64,000 nucleotides of DNA from CAYNHF01 sp964397045. Lineage in GTDB: Bacteria; Actinomycetota; Acidimicrobiia; Spongiisociales; UBA5794. Both the position numbers and the translations under genes were made by a program. The stretch covers positions 158,185 to 222,184 of the forward strand of contig CAYNHF010000034.1 of NCBI GenBank assembly GCA_964397045.1, in the 5' to 3' direction. The notes under the pieces were generated by a model, which saw only the letters and a program-made list of their open reading frames with translations, searched no databases and was not told the origin of the DNA. Positions 42,992 through 51,341 of the stretch are shown piece by piece (within the stretch, counting starts at the first letter, position 1; each line of letters opens with the position of its first letter).

Positions 42992-44224
42992 ATGAGCATC
43001 ACGGGAAGCAGGGTCGGGATCGTGGGTGGCAGCATCGCTGGTTGTGCGGCGGCGATCGCGCTCGGCCGGGCGGGCTGTGATGTCGAGGTGCTCGAACGAA
43101 GCAGCTCTGCTCTGCAAGATCGCGGTGCCGGCATTGCCGTCCCCCACGCGCTGCGCAAGGAGCTCATCAGCGCCGACTATCTCGACGCCGACTACCCGTT
43201 CTGGCCGTCCGAGCACCGGCTCTGGGTGATCAAGGACGGAGATGATCCGACCGGCAGGCTGCTGTGGCGGCAACGAGCCGATGCCTCGCTCAACAACTGG
43301 TCGATCCTCTGGAAGTCGCTGAGAAGAAGGGTCGAAGACACGCGCTACCGCGACGGACACCAGGTCATCCAACTCGAGAACTCACAGTCCGGCGTTGTTG
43401 TCGAGCTCGGCGACGGATCCCGCGAACGATATGACCTGCTTGTCGGGGCAGACGGCTATCGGTCCAGCATTCGCGCCACGCTGTACCCACATTCGCAACC
43501 AGACTTCGCGGGTTATGTGCTGTGGCGTGGTAACTACCCGGAAAGCCGGCTCGTCGACCGGACTCCGCTCGATGCCGCAGACGCCGATCACTCGTGGTTC
43601 ACGGTGTGTTTCCCCGAGGGCCACGGGGTCTTCTACATGATTCCCGGAAGTGATGACCGCTCGGATGTCGGACACCGCCGCGTCAACTGGGCGGTCTACA
43701 CGCCCACGCCGGATACGGCGCCCTTCGACACCCCGGGATCGGTGGCGCCGGGCAGCCTCGGCGACCTGGCAGACGTCCTCGATGAATACGTTGACCGGTA
43801 CTTCCCACCCTGGCAGGCCTCGATAATCCGGCTCTCGCAGCCAGACGAGGTCTCGGTGCAGCCGATATACGACGACATCCTCCCCTCTTACGTCGCCGAC
43901 CGGGTTCTGTTGCTGGGCGACGCGAGCACGGTCACACGCCCGCACACCGGCAGCGGGGCGACCAAGGCGCTGCAGGACGCACTTGCGCTGGAGACAATCG
44001 CCACCGGCGCGGACTCATGGGAGGACGTGTTGATCGCCTACGACGCGGAGCGTGCCACCGCAGGCAACACATTGGTGGATCTCGGGAAACGAATCGGTCG
44101 AGCCCAGGTGGAACACACGCCGGATTGGGCGAGCATGACACCGACGGACTTCGAGGCTTGGACTGCCGCCACGCTGTCTGGTGAGTCGTTGTACTTTTAC
44201 GGACGGGACGAGGGCGCGGGCTGA
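42992..44224 (+). CDS. FAD-dependent monooxygenase
   Basis: A 410-residue group A flavoprotein hydroxylase. The FAD motif GIVGGSIAGCAAAIAL, the GDGSRERYDLLVGADGYRSSIR motif (DG) and VLLLGDASTVTRPHTGSGATKALQDA (GD motif) are all present. It would hydroxylate a small, possibly aromatic or amide-containing substrate using NAD(P)H and O2. A leader with AAGGGGAC precedes the ATG. It stands alone; no ring-cleavage gene is adjacent. Confidence 0.86.
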   Translation: MSITGSRVGIVGGSIAGCAAAIALGRAGCDVEVLERSSSALQDRGAGIAVPHALRKELISADYLDADYPFWPSEHRLWVIKDGDDPTGRLLWRQRADASLNNWSILWKSLRRRVEDTRYRDGHQVIQLENSQSGVVVELGDGSRERYDLLVGADGYRSSIRATLYPHSQPDFAGYVLWRGNYPESRLVDRTPLDAADADHSWFTVCFPEGHGVFYMIPGSDDRSDVGHRRVNWAVYTPTPDTAPFDTPGSVAPGSLGDLADVLDEYVDRYFPPWQASIIRLSQPDEVSVQPIYDDILPSYVADRVLLLGDASTVTRPHTGSGATKALQDALALETIATGADSWEDVLIAYDAERATAGNTLVDLGKRIGRAQVEHTPDWASMTPTDFEAWTAATLSGESLYFYGRDEGAG

Positions 44225-44262
44225 GCGAAGCTACACCCCCAATGCTCAAACAGCTGCCGTCT

Positions 44263-46449
44263 TCACCGCTCGCGTTCTGCGACCTGGCTAAAACGGTTCA
44301 TGCCGACCACGAAGGCCACCATCGCGATGAGGATGCTCGCTGCGAGGATCACTGCGAACCAGATACTCACTGGCTCCGGAGGACCAGCCGGAAGGGCAGC
44401 TGCCAGGCTGACGGGTGCCCTGACATTGATGACTCCAACCATGTCGGGATGCAACGTACAGAAGTACTCAAACCGGCCTACCTGTTCGAAGGTCTGCTGG
44501 TACACGTCCGCAGCCGCCAGGATCCCCGAATCGGACGTTCCGTCACGTGCGGTCACCGTATGTGGCAAGGCCCCTTCGTTGACCCACAACACGGAAGAGC
44601 CGAGCTCGATGGTCAGAGTCCCGGGCTGGTAGGCGAGGTCCACCACCCGTATCCGGGAGTCGGTGCTCGCATCGGACGGCGCGATGCCCGTCTGCGGGCC
44701 GTCCGATCCGCCTTCCAGCGAAGTGGATCCTATGGGACCCTCCGCCGGACCCGGCTCCGATCCCGCTGTGGTGACATTGATCGCCCCCACCATCCCCGGA
44801 TGAATTGCACAGAAGTACTCGATGAGGCCGGGGCTCGTGGTGGTGAGCGAGTAGCCATCTCCGGTCATCAGGAATCCAGAGTCGAAGCTCCCGTCGGCCG
44901 CCGTAACGGTGTGAGGCAGTGACCCGGTGTTCGTCCACGAAACCACCGCACCTACTGCAACCTCGATCATTCCCGGCTGAAAGTCGTTGTCGATGATCGT
45001 TACCGCGGACGGACCGGTCGCGGCACCGTCCAACGCCGCCGGAGCAACCGAGGTATTCACCGAAGGCGGGTCTGACGAAGACGCGGTCGCCGACCCGACC
45101 ACCGTGATCACTCCCTTCATCCCGGGATGAATGGTGCAGAAATAGTCGAACACCCCGGGAGATACAAAGGTTCGCTGGAAGCTCCCTCCCGGCGAAAGAA
45201 ACCCAGAATCGAAGCTCGAATCGCGGGCGGTAACCGTGTGGGGAAGGTTGCCGCCGTTCGTCCACCGCAGCGTGGCCCCGGTCGCGATCGTGCGCGTCAG
45301 CGGGCTGAACGCGTTGTCGATGATGGAGATGTCGGATGGACCGGTCGGACGTCTCGGAGACCCAGGATCCGGAAGTGAATTCGACGGCGTTGGCTCGGCC
45401 GTTGGCGGCGGCGAACTACCTGTTGTGGCTCCGGTTACCACAATGGTGCCCCGCATGGCCGGATGGAGGGTGCAGAAGTAGCTGAAGCTGCCCGGCGTCG
45501 CGAACGTGTTCGCAAAGGTGTCCCCCGTGATCAAGAATCCTGACTCGAACGCACCGCCGGTAGCCGCCACCGTGTGCGGTGCGGCACCAACGTTGGTCCA
45601 CGTCACGGTGGTGCCTGCCGCGACGGCTCGCGACCCCGGCTCGAAGCCAAAGTCGACGATGCTGATCCCGGCGGGTCCGGCGGGAGCTGGGGGCACGGTG
45701 GTGGTAGGCGATGAGGGATGGGGTGTCGGTTCTGGAGCAGGCGGAGGAAAGCTACCCGGGGTCGCGACGACCACCACCTCGCCTCTCATGTCCGGGTGAA
45801 TGGTGCAGAAGTAGGAGAAGGCCCCCGCAGACCCGAACGAGCGGCGATAACTTCCACCGGTGTCGAAGATCCCGCTGTCCCAGGAGCCGTCCGTTGCCGT
45901 CACGGTATGCGCCCGATCGTCGTTGTTGACGAAGCTCACTGTCGCACCAACACCGACTTCGATGCTTGCCGGACGGTAAACCCGATCAACGATCGACACG
46001 TCGCCGCTCAATAGGGGTGCTGGTGCGCCAGGCGCCGGATCGGGTTCGGTACCGCCGGACGGTGGATCGCCGGTAGTGACGGTGATCGACCCGTGGTACG
46101 CCTCGTTGTGCCGGTCCCGATCATCGACGTACTCGTATGTACCGTCCGCGGTGAGCGTGACCGAGTACGTCGCACCTTGTTCCAGGTTCCCCGAGTCGAA
46201 CTCGGCGGGCCCCGATACCGACCGCACCCGATGCCGCTCGCCGTCCTGATTCACGAACGTAATCGTGGTTCCGGGTGCAACAGTCAGCTGGGCGGGGCGA
46301 AGGGTGTCCGCGATCAGCACATCGACGTCCTCTGCAGTGGCAATCGCGGGCGGCAACAGCGTGAGGAACATCGCGGTCAGGGCACCGAGACGGAAGACGG
46401 CGCCGACCAGGCTGCGGAACGCACGCGGGGCTTCTGACCTCCGGTTCAC
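44263..46449 (-). CDS. Membrane-anchored protein with six cupredoxin domains
   Basis: A 728-residue exported protein. A signal sequence (GAVFRLGALTAMFLTLLPPAIATA) is followed by six plastocyanin-like repeats of about 85-100 residues and a C-terminal helix (FAVILAASILIAMVAFVVG). Domains 2-6 each keep the type I copper ligands: His in PHTV/AHTV, Cys in YFC, His in HP and Met in DMRG, AMRG, GMKG, GMVG and DMVG. Domain 1 lost them: it reads ERHRVRS and YEYVDDRDRHNEAYHG, with no Cys and no Met. The spacers between domains are Pro/Thr/Ser-rich. Such a row of copper sites could carry electrons or store copper at the outer face. GTG 46449 with GGAGGCAG upstream. Confidence 0.85.
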   Translation of the reverse strand: MNRRSEAPRAFRSLVGAVFRLGALTAMFLTLLPPAIATAEDVDVLIADTLRPAQLTVAPGTTITFVNQDGERHRVRSVSGPAEFDSGNLEQGATYSVTLTADGTYEYVDDRDRHNEAYHGSITVTTGDPPSGGTEPDPAPGAPAPLLSGDVSIVDRVYRPASIEVGVGATVSFVNNDDRAHTVTATDGSWDSGIFDTGGSYRRSFGSAGAFSYFCTIHPDMRGEVVVVATPGSFPPPAPEPTPHPSSPTTTVPPAPAGPAGISIVDFGFEPGSRAVAAGTTVTWTNVGAAPHTVAATGGAFESGFLITGDTFANTFATPGSFSYFCTLHPAMRGTIVVTGATTGSSPPPTAEPTPSNSLPDPGSPRRPTGPSDISIIDNAFSPLTRTIATGATLRWTNGGNLPHTVTARDSSFDSGFLSPGGSFQRTFVSPGVFDYFCTIHPGMKGVITVVGSATASSSDPPSVNTSVAPAALDGAATGPSAVTIIDNDFQPGMIEVAVGAVVSWTNTGSLPHTVTAADGSFDSGFLMTGDGYSLTTTSPGLIEYFCAIHPGMVGAINVTTAGSEPGPAEGPIGSTSLEGGSDGPQTGIAPSDASTDSRIRVVDLAYQPGTLTIELGSSVLWVNEGALPHTVTARDGTSDSGILAAADVYQQTFEQVGRFEYFCTLHPDMVGVINVRAPVSLAAALPAGPPEPVSIWFAVILAASILIAMVAFVVGMNRFSQVAERER

Positions 46450-46566
46450 GCTACTGCCTCCACGCCTTGTCCGATCCGTGCGCCCGCGCCCGGGCGAGCC
46501 AGCGCCGGAATCGTTCGTATCGCCAACTCCTTGCATATGCCGTCATCGTGTGCGCACTCAGATAAA

Positions 46567-46584
46567 CCGGGCACCAAGGCCCGG
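46567..46584 (-). terminator. Hairpin with U-rich tail after the sigma operon
   Basis: CCGGGC pairs with GCCCGG around a 6-base loop; on the minus strand TTTATC follows. It lies 50 bases after the sigma-gene stop and before the cupredoxin gene, so it may partly separate the two. Confidence 0.4.
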
Positions 46585-46633
46585 ATAGCCGACGGATAAA
46601 TCGAGCAGCGATCCGAGGTCCGCAGGCGGGTCG

Positions 46634-47398
46634 TCATTCGGCCAGGAACCGGCGAATCCGTTGCTCGACATCGGGAGGAACCACACTGTCCTTGTCCCGC
46701 AGGCTCCCAAGGCCTTCGTTGGCGCCTACCAGCGCCGCATAGAGGGGTGGACAGGTGGGGCACACCCCGAGATGAGCCTCGACCAGCCCGGCTCGCTCGG
46801 CCTCGAGCGTTCCCGACAGGTAGTCGGACACATGCCGACGCGCATCCCAGCACCGCATTGGCACTCCTTTGAGTTGGACCCTCCGCTCTGCGCCGTCCGC
46901 GAGGGCACTCACGAGGGCCATGCGGCCCCTGCGTAGGCGCTGCTTGGCAGCAGCAAGCGTGATCTGCTGCGTGTCGGCAATCTCGGCCACCTTCCACCCC
47001 TGCGCGTCGTGCAGGATCACCGCAGTTCGATAGGGGAAAGGGAGGCGAGCCAGGGCATCCTCGAGTTCTTCGCGAGTCTGGGTTCGCTCAACGACGATCG
47101 AAGGATCCACCGTGTAGGAGTCCTCCCGCCAGTCGTCCTCCACTTCCTCGACTATGACCTCGCGGGCGCTGCGCCGAGCTCGATCGACTGCGAGGTTGTA
47201 GAGGATTCGCCGGAGCCATGTACGCAGCGACGCTTCGCCGCGGTACTGCTCGCCGCGCTCAAGCGCCCGTACATACGTGTCCTGCACCAGATCCGCGGCG
47301 AGATGCGGGTCGCGAGTGACGCTCACCGCGAACCGATACAGAGCGTCACCGTGCTCGTCCAGCACCCCGGTATCGATCAGCCGTCCCGGCGACGCCAC
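46634..47398 (-). CDS. ECF sigma factor fused to an anti-sigma zinc-finger domain
   Basis: Residues 1-170 are a normal ECF sigma factor: region 2 in YRFAVSVTRDPHLAADLVQDTYVRALERGEQYRGEASLRTWLRRILYNLAVDRARR and region 4 in LPFPYRTAVILHDAQGWKVAEIADTQQITLAAAKQRLRRGRMAL. The C-terminal 85 residues contain CWDARRHVSDYLSGTLEAERAGLVEAHLGVCPTCPPLYAAL, the HxxxCxxC zinc-binding anti-sigma (ZAS) signature that is usually a separate protein. Such a factor could switch itself by redox or zinc. The GTG at 47398 lies inside the end of the thioredoxin gene (overlap 47377-47398). Confidence 0.85.
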   Translation of the reverse strand: MASPGRLIDTGVLDEHGDALYRFAVSVTRDPHLAADLVQDTYVRALERGEQYRGEASLRTWLRRILYNLAVDRARRSAREVIVEEVEDDWREDSYTVDPSIVVERTQTREELEDALARLPFPYRTAVILHDAQGWKVAEIADTQQITLAAAKQRLRRGRMALVSALADGAERRVQLKGVPMRCWDARRHVSDYLSGTLEAERAGLVEAHLGVCPTCPPLYAALVGANEGLGSLRDKDSVVPPDVEQRIRRFLAE

Positions 47399-47859
47399 GT
47401 GATGACCCCATATCCGACAACTCCAGCCCCGATGGCGACCAACGGCCATGCGGGACCGGCGAGAACCCCACCGATGACGAGTCCGGCGCCGGCGGCCAGC
47501 CGGAGCACGGCATCCGTTTCGCCGACGCGAGCTCGAGGCGCAGAATCGGTGACGAGCGATGCAAAGAGGGCCGTCAGCTCGTCGTTGCCGCGGTTCCCGA
47601 CGTGCCGGAAGAGCTCCATGCCATCACGAAAGCCGATGAGAGTGGGAGTACCCCGGATTCCAAGACGCGCCGCCGCCTCCGGGTCCTCTGCGACGTCGAC
47701 GACGAGGAGCCGCGTCTCTCGAGAAGCTGCGGCCGCGGTGTCGAGCCCGGGCCGAAGTGATACACAGTGAGAGCACCAGGGCGCCACAAAGGCGACGAGG
47801 GCGGGACCCCGCGACGGTATCCCGCCCTGCACCGCGTGCGGATCGGTGGGGGTCTTCAA
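47377..47859 (-). CDS. Thioredoxin-like protein with C-terminal membrane helices
   Basis: A 160-residue protein. The redox motif is WCSHC in LVAFVAPWCSHCVSLRPGL, followed by VVDVAEDPEAAARLGIRGTPTLIGF with the cis-Pro. After the thioredoxin fold, two hydrophobic stretches (LRLAAGAGLVIGGVLAGPAWPLVAIGAGVVGYGVITW) anchor it. The TTG start at 47859 overlaps the stop of the DUF2892 gene (TTGA) and has GAGGCGG upstream; longer starts would overlap it heavily. The gene overlaps the sigma gene by 22 bases, suggesting it reports or sets a thiol state to the sigma-ZAS protein. Confidence 0.78.
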   Translation of the reverse strand: MKTPTDPHAVQGGIPSRGPALVAFVAPWCSHCVSLRPGLDTAAAASRETRLLVVDVAEDPEAAARLGIRGTPTLIGFRDGMELFRHVGNRGNDELTALFASLVTDSAPRARVGETDAVLRLAAGAGLVIGGVLAGPAWPLVAIGAGVVGYGVITWRRRDG

Positions 47860-48086
47860 ACCGCCTCGAGCGATGGCGTCTGCTCGGTTGTGCTGGTTCG
47901 GAAGTGGAACAACGCATACAGCGGACACCAACCGACAATCCCGGTGAGCAATGGAACAAACCCGACGATCATGAAGAACACGCCGAGCCCGCCGGCCACG
48001 ATGCCGCTCCAACCTAGAAACAGCATCACCACGCCCGCCGCGATGCGTGCGATTCGATCCCAACCTGCCTCGTTCGCGAAGTTCAT
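47856..48086 (-). CDS. DUF2892 family membrane protein
   Basis: A 76-residue protein with two helices. GWDRIARIAAGVVMLFLG is the typical start and PLLTGIVGWCPLYALFHF the second signature with a conserved Cys. The family is often linked to rhodanese or sulfur-transfer proteins (YgaP-like). It is first in the operon DUF2892-thioredoxin-sigma. GGAAGGAC precedes the ATG. Confidence 0.85.
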   Translation of the reverse strand: MNFANEAGWDRIARIAAGVVMLFLGWSGIVAGGLGVFFMIVGFVPLLTGIVGWCPLYALFHFRTSTTEQTPSLEAV

Positions 48087-48228
48087 GTGTGGAGTCCTTC
48101 CATTCGTTTGGTCTCTTCCCACCAAAGACGAACGAGACGCCGAAATGGATACAGCCATCGGAGGCAGTATCAGAAGGAAGCTCAGCCCGGTTCCAACCTC
48201 GTAGCGGTCTGAACGTGCTCTGTGGTTG

Positions 48229-49548
48229 CTAGTCCCCGGACTGCGCCGAGGCTGCGGCCGATTCCTCGTGCGGGCTCTCCGGCGCTGACGCCGGCCCACC
48301 CAGCACCTCGATGACGGTCACCAGGAGCAGCACCACCGCGGTGGTCAGCAGTACAAGCCAGCCACTCGGTGAGGGTCCGAACAGCACGAACAGCAGGCCG
48401 AGGACCACGATCACCCACTGGATGGTGCGCTTCCATTTGGCGATGAACCCGACGAAACCACCCGCATCGGCTTCTTCCGGCCGCCGCCACCGATCGACCG
48501 TCGCGGTGTACCACGCCCGAAGGCTCGCAGCTCGTGGTGAAGGCCCGGCAAGCCAGGCAACGAAGCCGACGATGAAGGCCAACACCAGGATCGCCCAGGT
48601 GCCCTGGATCAAGCGTCGCAGCAACGTGTCCCACACGGCTGCGGCTGCGTTGTAGCTCGCTTCCTCTTCGATCTCGCTCAGGACGGCCCTCCGGCTGATC
48701 CGGAAGACGGCCAGGCTCAGCAAGAGGCCGAGCGCAGTGCCGAACCCGACCACGGCCGTCATGTGCCTCCGGTTCGGCGCAACGAAGATCGCACCGGCAA
48801 TCAGGAGCAACGCCAGAAACGGTAGGACCCAGCCGGCCGTGTTGATGGCCTGGGCGGCGGACTGGACTGCCGCGAGCTGCTCGCTCTCGAAAATCACAAT
48901 CTGGCCGAGCTCGATGTCCTGCTCCACGTCGGGCAGCTCGAGTCCGGCTGCCTCGATTTGCTCCACGACGGCCGCGGCTGCCTCGTCCAGGTCGATCGCG
49001 ATCTTGCCGCCTTCCGCCACAAGTGTCGCATCGTTGCCGGTGAGGACGGCTTTCACCGCGGTATGCGTCACGCCGAGCGCGCCGGTCCAGATGGTGGTGA
49101 AGCCGTCCGAAGTGACGACCGCGAACGCAGCATCCGAGGTGAAGTCGGTTATCCCCTGAGTGAGTGGCGCAGAAAGAAAGGTCAGCTGCTCCGGCAATGT
49201 CTCGGCGACAAACGTCTCGACCCCGGCCACCTCGATGATGCCGTCGGCGACACGCACAGAAACCACTGTCGCAACGTCCTCGTTCTTCGGAAGCGGCTCG
49301 AGCGTCGAAACGAACGCTTCCTGGTCGGTGACAAACGTCTTCAGCCACACGGCGTCGACGGCCAGGATCATCGCGATGATCGCGAGCACCGCCAGCACCC
49401 AGGCGATGATCCGTCTCCACACCGGGCCGCTCGACGGCTTCGGCGTCGGCGCCGCCTGGGTGTCGAGCTGCTGTCGGAGTGCTGCGTTCTCCTGCCGCAG
49501 TAACTCGAGTTCCGCGTTCGAGTCCGCCGGTGGCGCAGTGTCGGTCAT
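48229..49548 (-). CDS. Large membrane protein with extracytoplasmic domain
   Basis: A 439-residue protein of unknown family. A coiled-coil-like start (ELELLRQENAALRQQLDTQ) is followed by a helix (IIAWVLAVLAIIAMILAVDAV), an extracytoplasmic domain of about 165 residues (AVWLKTFVTDQEAFVSTLEPLP onward), and about five more helices. The outer domain and VWLKTFVTDQEAFV motif occur in actinobacterial membrane proteins of unknown function. The ATG at 49548 has GGGAGGGA upstream; a GTG at 49608 is unlikely. Confidence 0.75.
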   Translation of the reverse strand: MTDTAPPADSNAELELLRQENAALRQQLDTQAAPTPKPSSGPVWRRIIAWVLAVLAIIAMILAVDAVWLKTFVTDQEAFVSTLEPLPKNEDVATVVSVRVADGIIEVAGVETFVAETLPEQLTFLSAPLTQGITDFTSDAAFAVVTSDGFTTIWTGALGVTHTAVKAVLTGNDATLVAEGGKIAIDLDEAAAAVVEQIEAAGLELPDVEQDIELGQIVIFESEQLAAVQSAAQAINTAGWVLPFLALLLIAGAIFVAPNRRHMTAVVGFGTALGLLLSLAVFRISRRAVLSEIEEEASYNAAAAVWDTLLRRLIQGTWAILVLAFIVGFVAWLAGPSPRAASLRAWYTATVDRWRRPEEADAGGFVGFIAKWKRTIQWVIVVLGLLFVLFGPSPSGWLVLLTTAVVLLLVTVIEVLGGPASAPESPHEESAAASAQSGD

Positions 49549-49743
49549 CAGATCCCTCCCTTTCCTTCCTCCCATGTTCGCATACCAGGCCACCCCCCGA
49601 ACCGGCACACCGGCGGCACCGAGACGTGGCGGGAGTCCTCGTCGCGACGTGCGGATTTGGTCACACGGGATAGGGGCTATATGCCCGTAGCCAAGTCGGC
49701 CCGGGAGCGGAGAATGAAGGAATCACGACACGATGGAGGTTCA

Positions 49744-51081
49744 ATGTCCGACGTCGGATTCCTGGCTTCAGCCCGCTCACACTTCGATCGGGCTCTCCCC
49801 TACACCGAGAACTTGAACGGGTGGAAGGGAATGGCGGAGTGGATGTTTGCTCCCGATCGCGTCGTGAAGGTCGAGTTCCCCGTGCTCATGGACGATGGAT
49901 TCGTGCACATGTTCACCGGCTACAGGGTGCTCCATTCGAACGTGTTTGGGCCGGGCAAGGGCGGCATTCGCTTCCACCCCCTCGTCGACGAAGGCGAGGT
50001 CAAGGCACTCGCGGCGCTGATGACCTGGAAGTGTGCCCTCGTCCAGCTGCCATTCGGTGGCGCCAAGGGAGGCGTCCAATGTGATGCCACCCGGCTGTCG
50101 AAACGAGAGAAGGAGCGCGTGACCCGGCGCTACATCGCCGCACTCGGTGACGCGATCGGGCCGTTCACGGACATCCCGGCCCCGGACCTCTACACCGACG
50201 CCGCCACGATGGCCATCGTGTACGACACCTACGCCATGATGCACCCCGGCCAGAACAACTTCCCGGTCGTCACGGGCAAGCCGCTGAATCTGAGCGGTTC
50301 CGTCGGGCGTGAAGCTGCCACCGCCCGCGGCGCCGTGTACGCGACGGAGCACCTCCTGGAGGTCGGCGGAGTGCCGGGCCTCAGCACTCTGGACGGCCTC
50401 GAAGTAGCCATCCAGGGCTTCGGGAACGCCGGTTCCCATGCCGCTCGCCTGTTTAGGGATGCGGGGGCGAAGGTGGTGGCGGTCAGTGACAGCAAAGGCG
50501 GCATCTTCGAACCCAACGGATTGGATATCGCCCAGGTCGCAACCCACAAAGCTGAAACCGGCAGTGTCATCGACTTCCCGGGCACGAAGCCCCTCGGGCC
50601 TCGCGAGGTACTCGAAGTGCCGTGCGATGTGCTGGTCCCGGCCGCGCTGGAAGGCCAGATCACCATCGACAACGCCGCGGAAATCCATGCCAAGGTGATC
50701 ATCGAGGCGGCCAACGGCCCCACGACTCCGGCGGCCGACCTCATCCTTTCGGAACGGAAGATCGCCGTCTTGCCGGACATGCTCGCCAGCGCGGGCGGCG
50801 TGATCGTCAGCTTCATGGAATGGGTTCAGAATCTCGACCACCAGAGGTGGGATGAGCACAAGGTCAACACCGAGCTGAAACGGCGAATCAATCGCGCCGT
50901 CGAGGACATCGTGACGAGACGAGTATCGCTTTGTGAGAGCCTCGACGACTACCGGGAGAGCTGGTACGCAGCTGTACCAGACGCCAAGCCAATTCCGGCC
51001 CCCGACCTGCGGACTGCGGCGTATACAGTCGCGTGTGAACGGATCCGGCTCGCCACCGAACAGCGAGGCATCTGGCCCTAG
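49744..51081 (+). CDS. Glu/Leu/Phe/Val dehydrogenase (probable glutamate dehydrogenase)
   Basis: A 445-residue NAD(P)-dependent amino-acid dehydrogenase. YRVLHSNVFGPGKGGIRFHPLVDEGEVKALAALMTWKCALVQLPFGGAKGGVQCD contains the substrate-binding Lys residues and the PFGGAKGG motif. GFGNAGSHAARL is the coenzyme-binding turn and EAANGPTTPAADLIL the late motif. It links 2-oxoglutarate/ammonia to glutamate, or acts on a branched or aromatic amino acid. GGAGGTTC precedes the ATG. It lies just upstream of the methionine locus but has its own unit. Confidence 0.9.
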   Translation: MSDVGFLASARSHFDRALPYTENLNGWKGMAEWMFAPDRVVKVEFPVLMDDGFVHMFTGYRVLHSNVFGPGKGGIRFHPLVDEGEVKALAALMTWKCALVQLPFGGAKGGVQCDATRLSKREKERVTRRYIAALGDAIGPFTDIPAPDLYTDAATMAIVYDTYAMMHPGQNNFPVVTGKPLNLSGSVGREAATARGAVYATEHLLEVGGVPGLSTLDGLEVAIQGFGNAGSHAARLFRDAGAKVVAVSDSKGGIFEPNGLDIAQVATHKAETGSVIDFPGTKPLGPREVLEVPCDVLVPAALEGQITIDNAAEIHAKVIIEAANGPTTPAADLILSERKIAVLPDMLASAGGVIVSFMEWVQNLDHQRWDEHKVNTELKRRINRAVEDIVTRRVSLCESLDDYRESWYAAVPDAKPIPAPDLRTAAYTVACERIRLATEQRGIWP

Positions 51082-51157
51082 CGATCCGTGACTGTTGCGG
51101 TTGGGGTGAAGGTGAACGCTTGACGCCGCCACCGGGCAGGAGTACGTTCACGCCCTC

Positions 51158-51226
51158 ATGAAGGTTGTATTGCGCGCTCGAATGATGTGCATGGCTCTCC
51201 ACCAGCCGTGCGGCAGCGACGCGTAA
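51158..51226 (+). CDS. Met/Cys-rich leader peptide upstream of metY-metX
   Basis: A 22-codon frame, MKVVLRARMMCMALHQPCGS and on, with four Met and two Cys. It has no strong SD but its ATG lies 9 bases after TACGTT (51143-51148). The stop is a TAA at 51224. A hairpin (51252-51279) follows. The cluster MMCM suggests ribosome-mediated attenuation: stalling at Met or Cys codons would alter RNA folding and open the metY operon. Mycobacteria use similar Cys-rich leaders in sulfur metabolism; the exact mechanism here is inferred. Confidence 0.6.
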   Translation: MKVVLRARMMCMALHQPCGSDA

Positions 51227-51251
51227 CCACCACCTCCAACCCAACATCGAG

Positions 51252-51279
51252 GGGTCCGCACCGGCAACGGGGCGGATCT
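51252..51279 (+). terminator. Attenuator-like hairpin in the metY leader
   Basis: GGGTCCGC pairs with GCGGATCT (two wobbles) with an inner CC-GG pair around GGCAAC. A weak T-rich stretch (TCTTCGTCGTTT) follows. It sits between the leader peptide and metY and could act as attenuator or as part of an alternative structure. Confidence 0.4.
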
Positions 51280-51341
51280 TCGTCGTTTCGCAGCATCTCT
51301 CCCGCCACCGGTCGCACTCCTCACGACCCAAGGGAGCAACA

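Noticed and set aside
49777..51132. 451-codon minus-strand open frame
   Set aside because: Antisense to the glutamate dehydrogenase gene, which is unmistakable.
51090..51341. SAM riboswitch before metY
   Set aside because: I could not find a SAM-I, SAM-II or SAM-IV core; the Met/Cys leader peptide explains the leader better. A covariance search would settle it.
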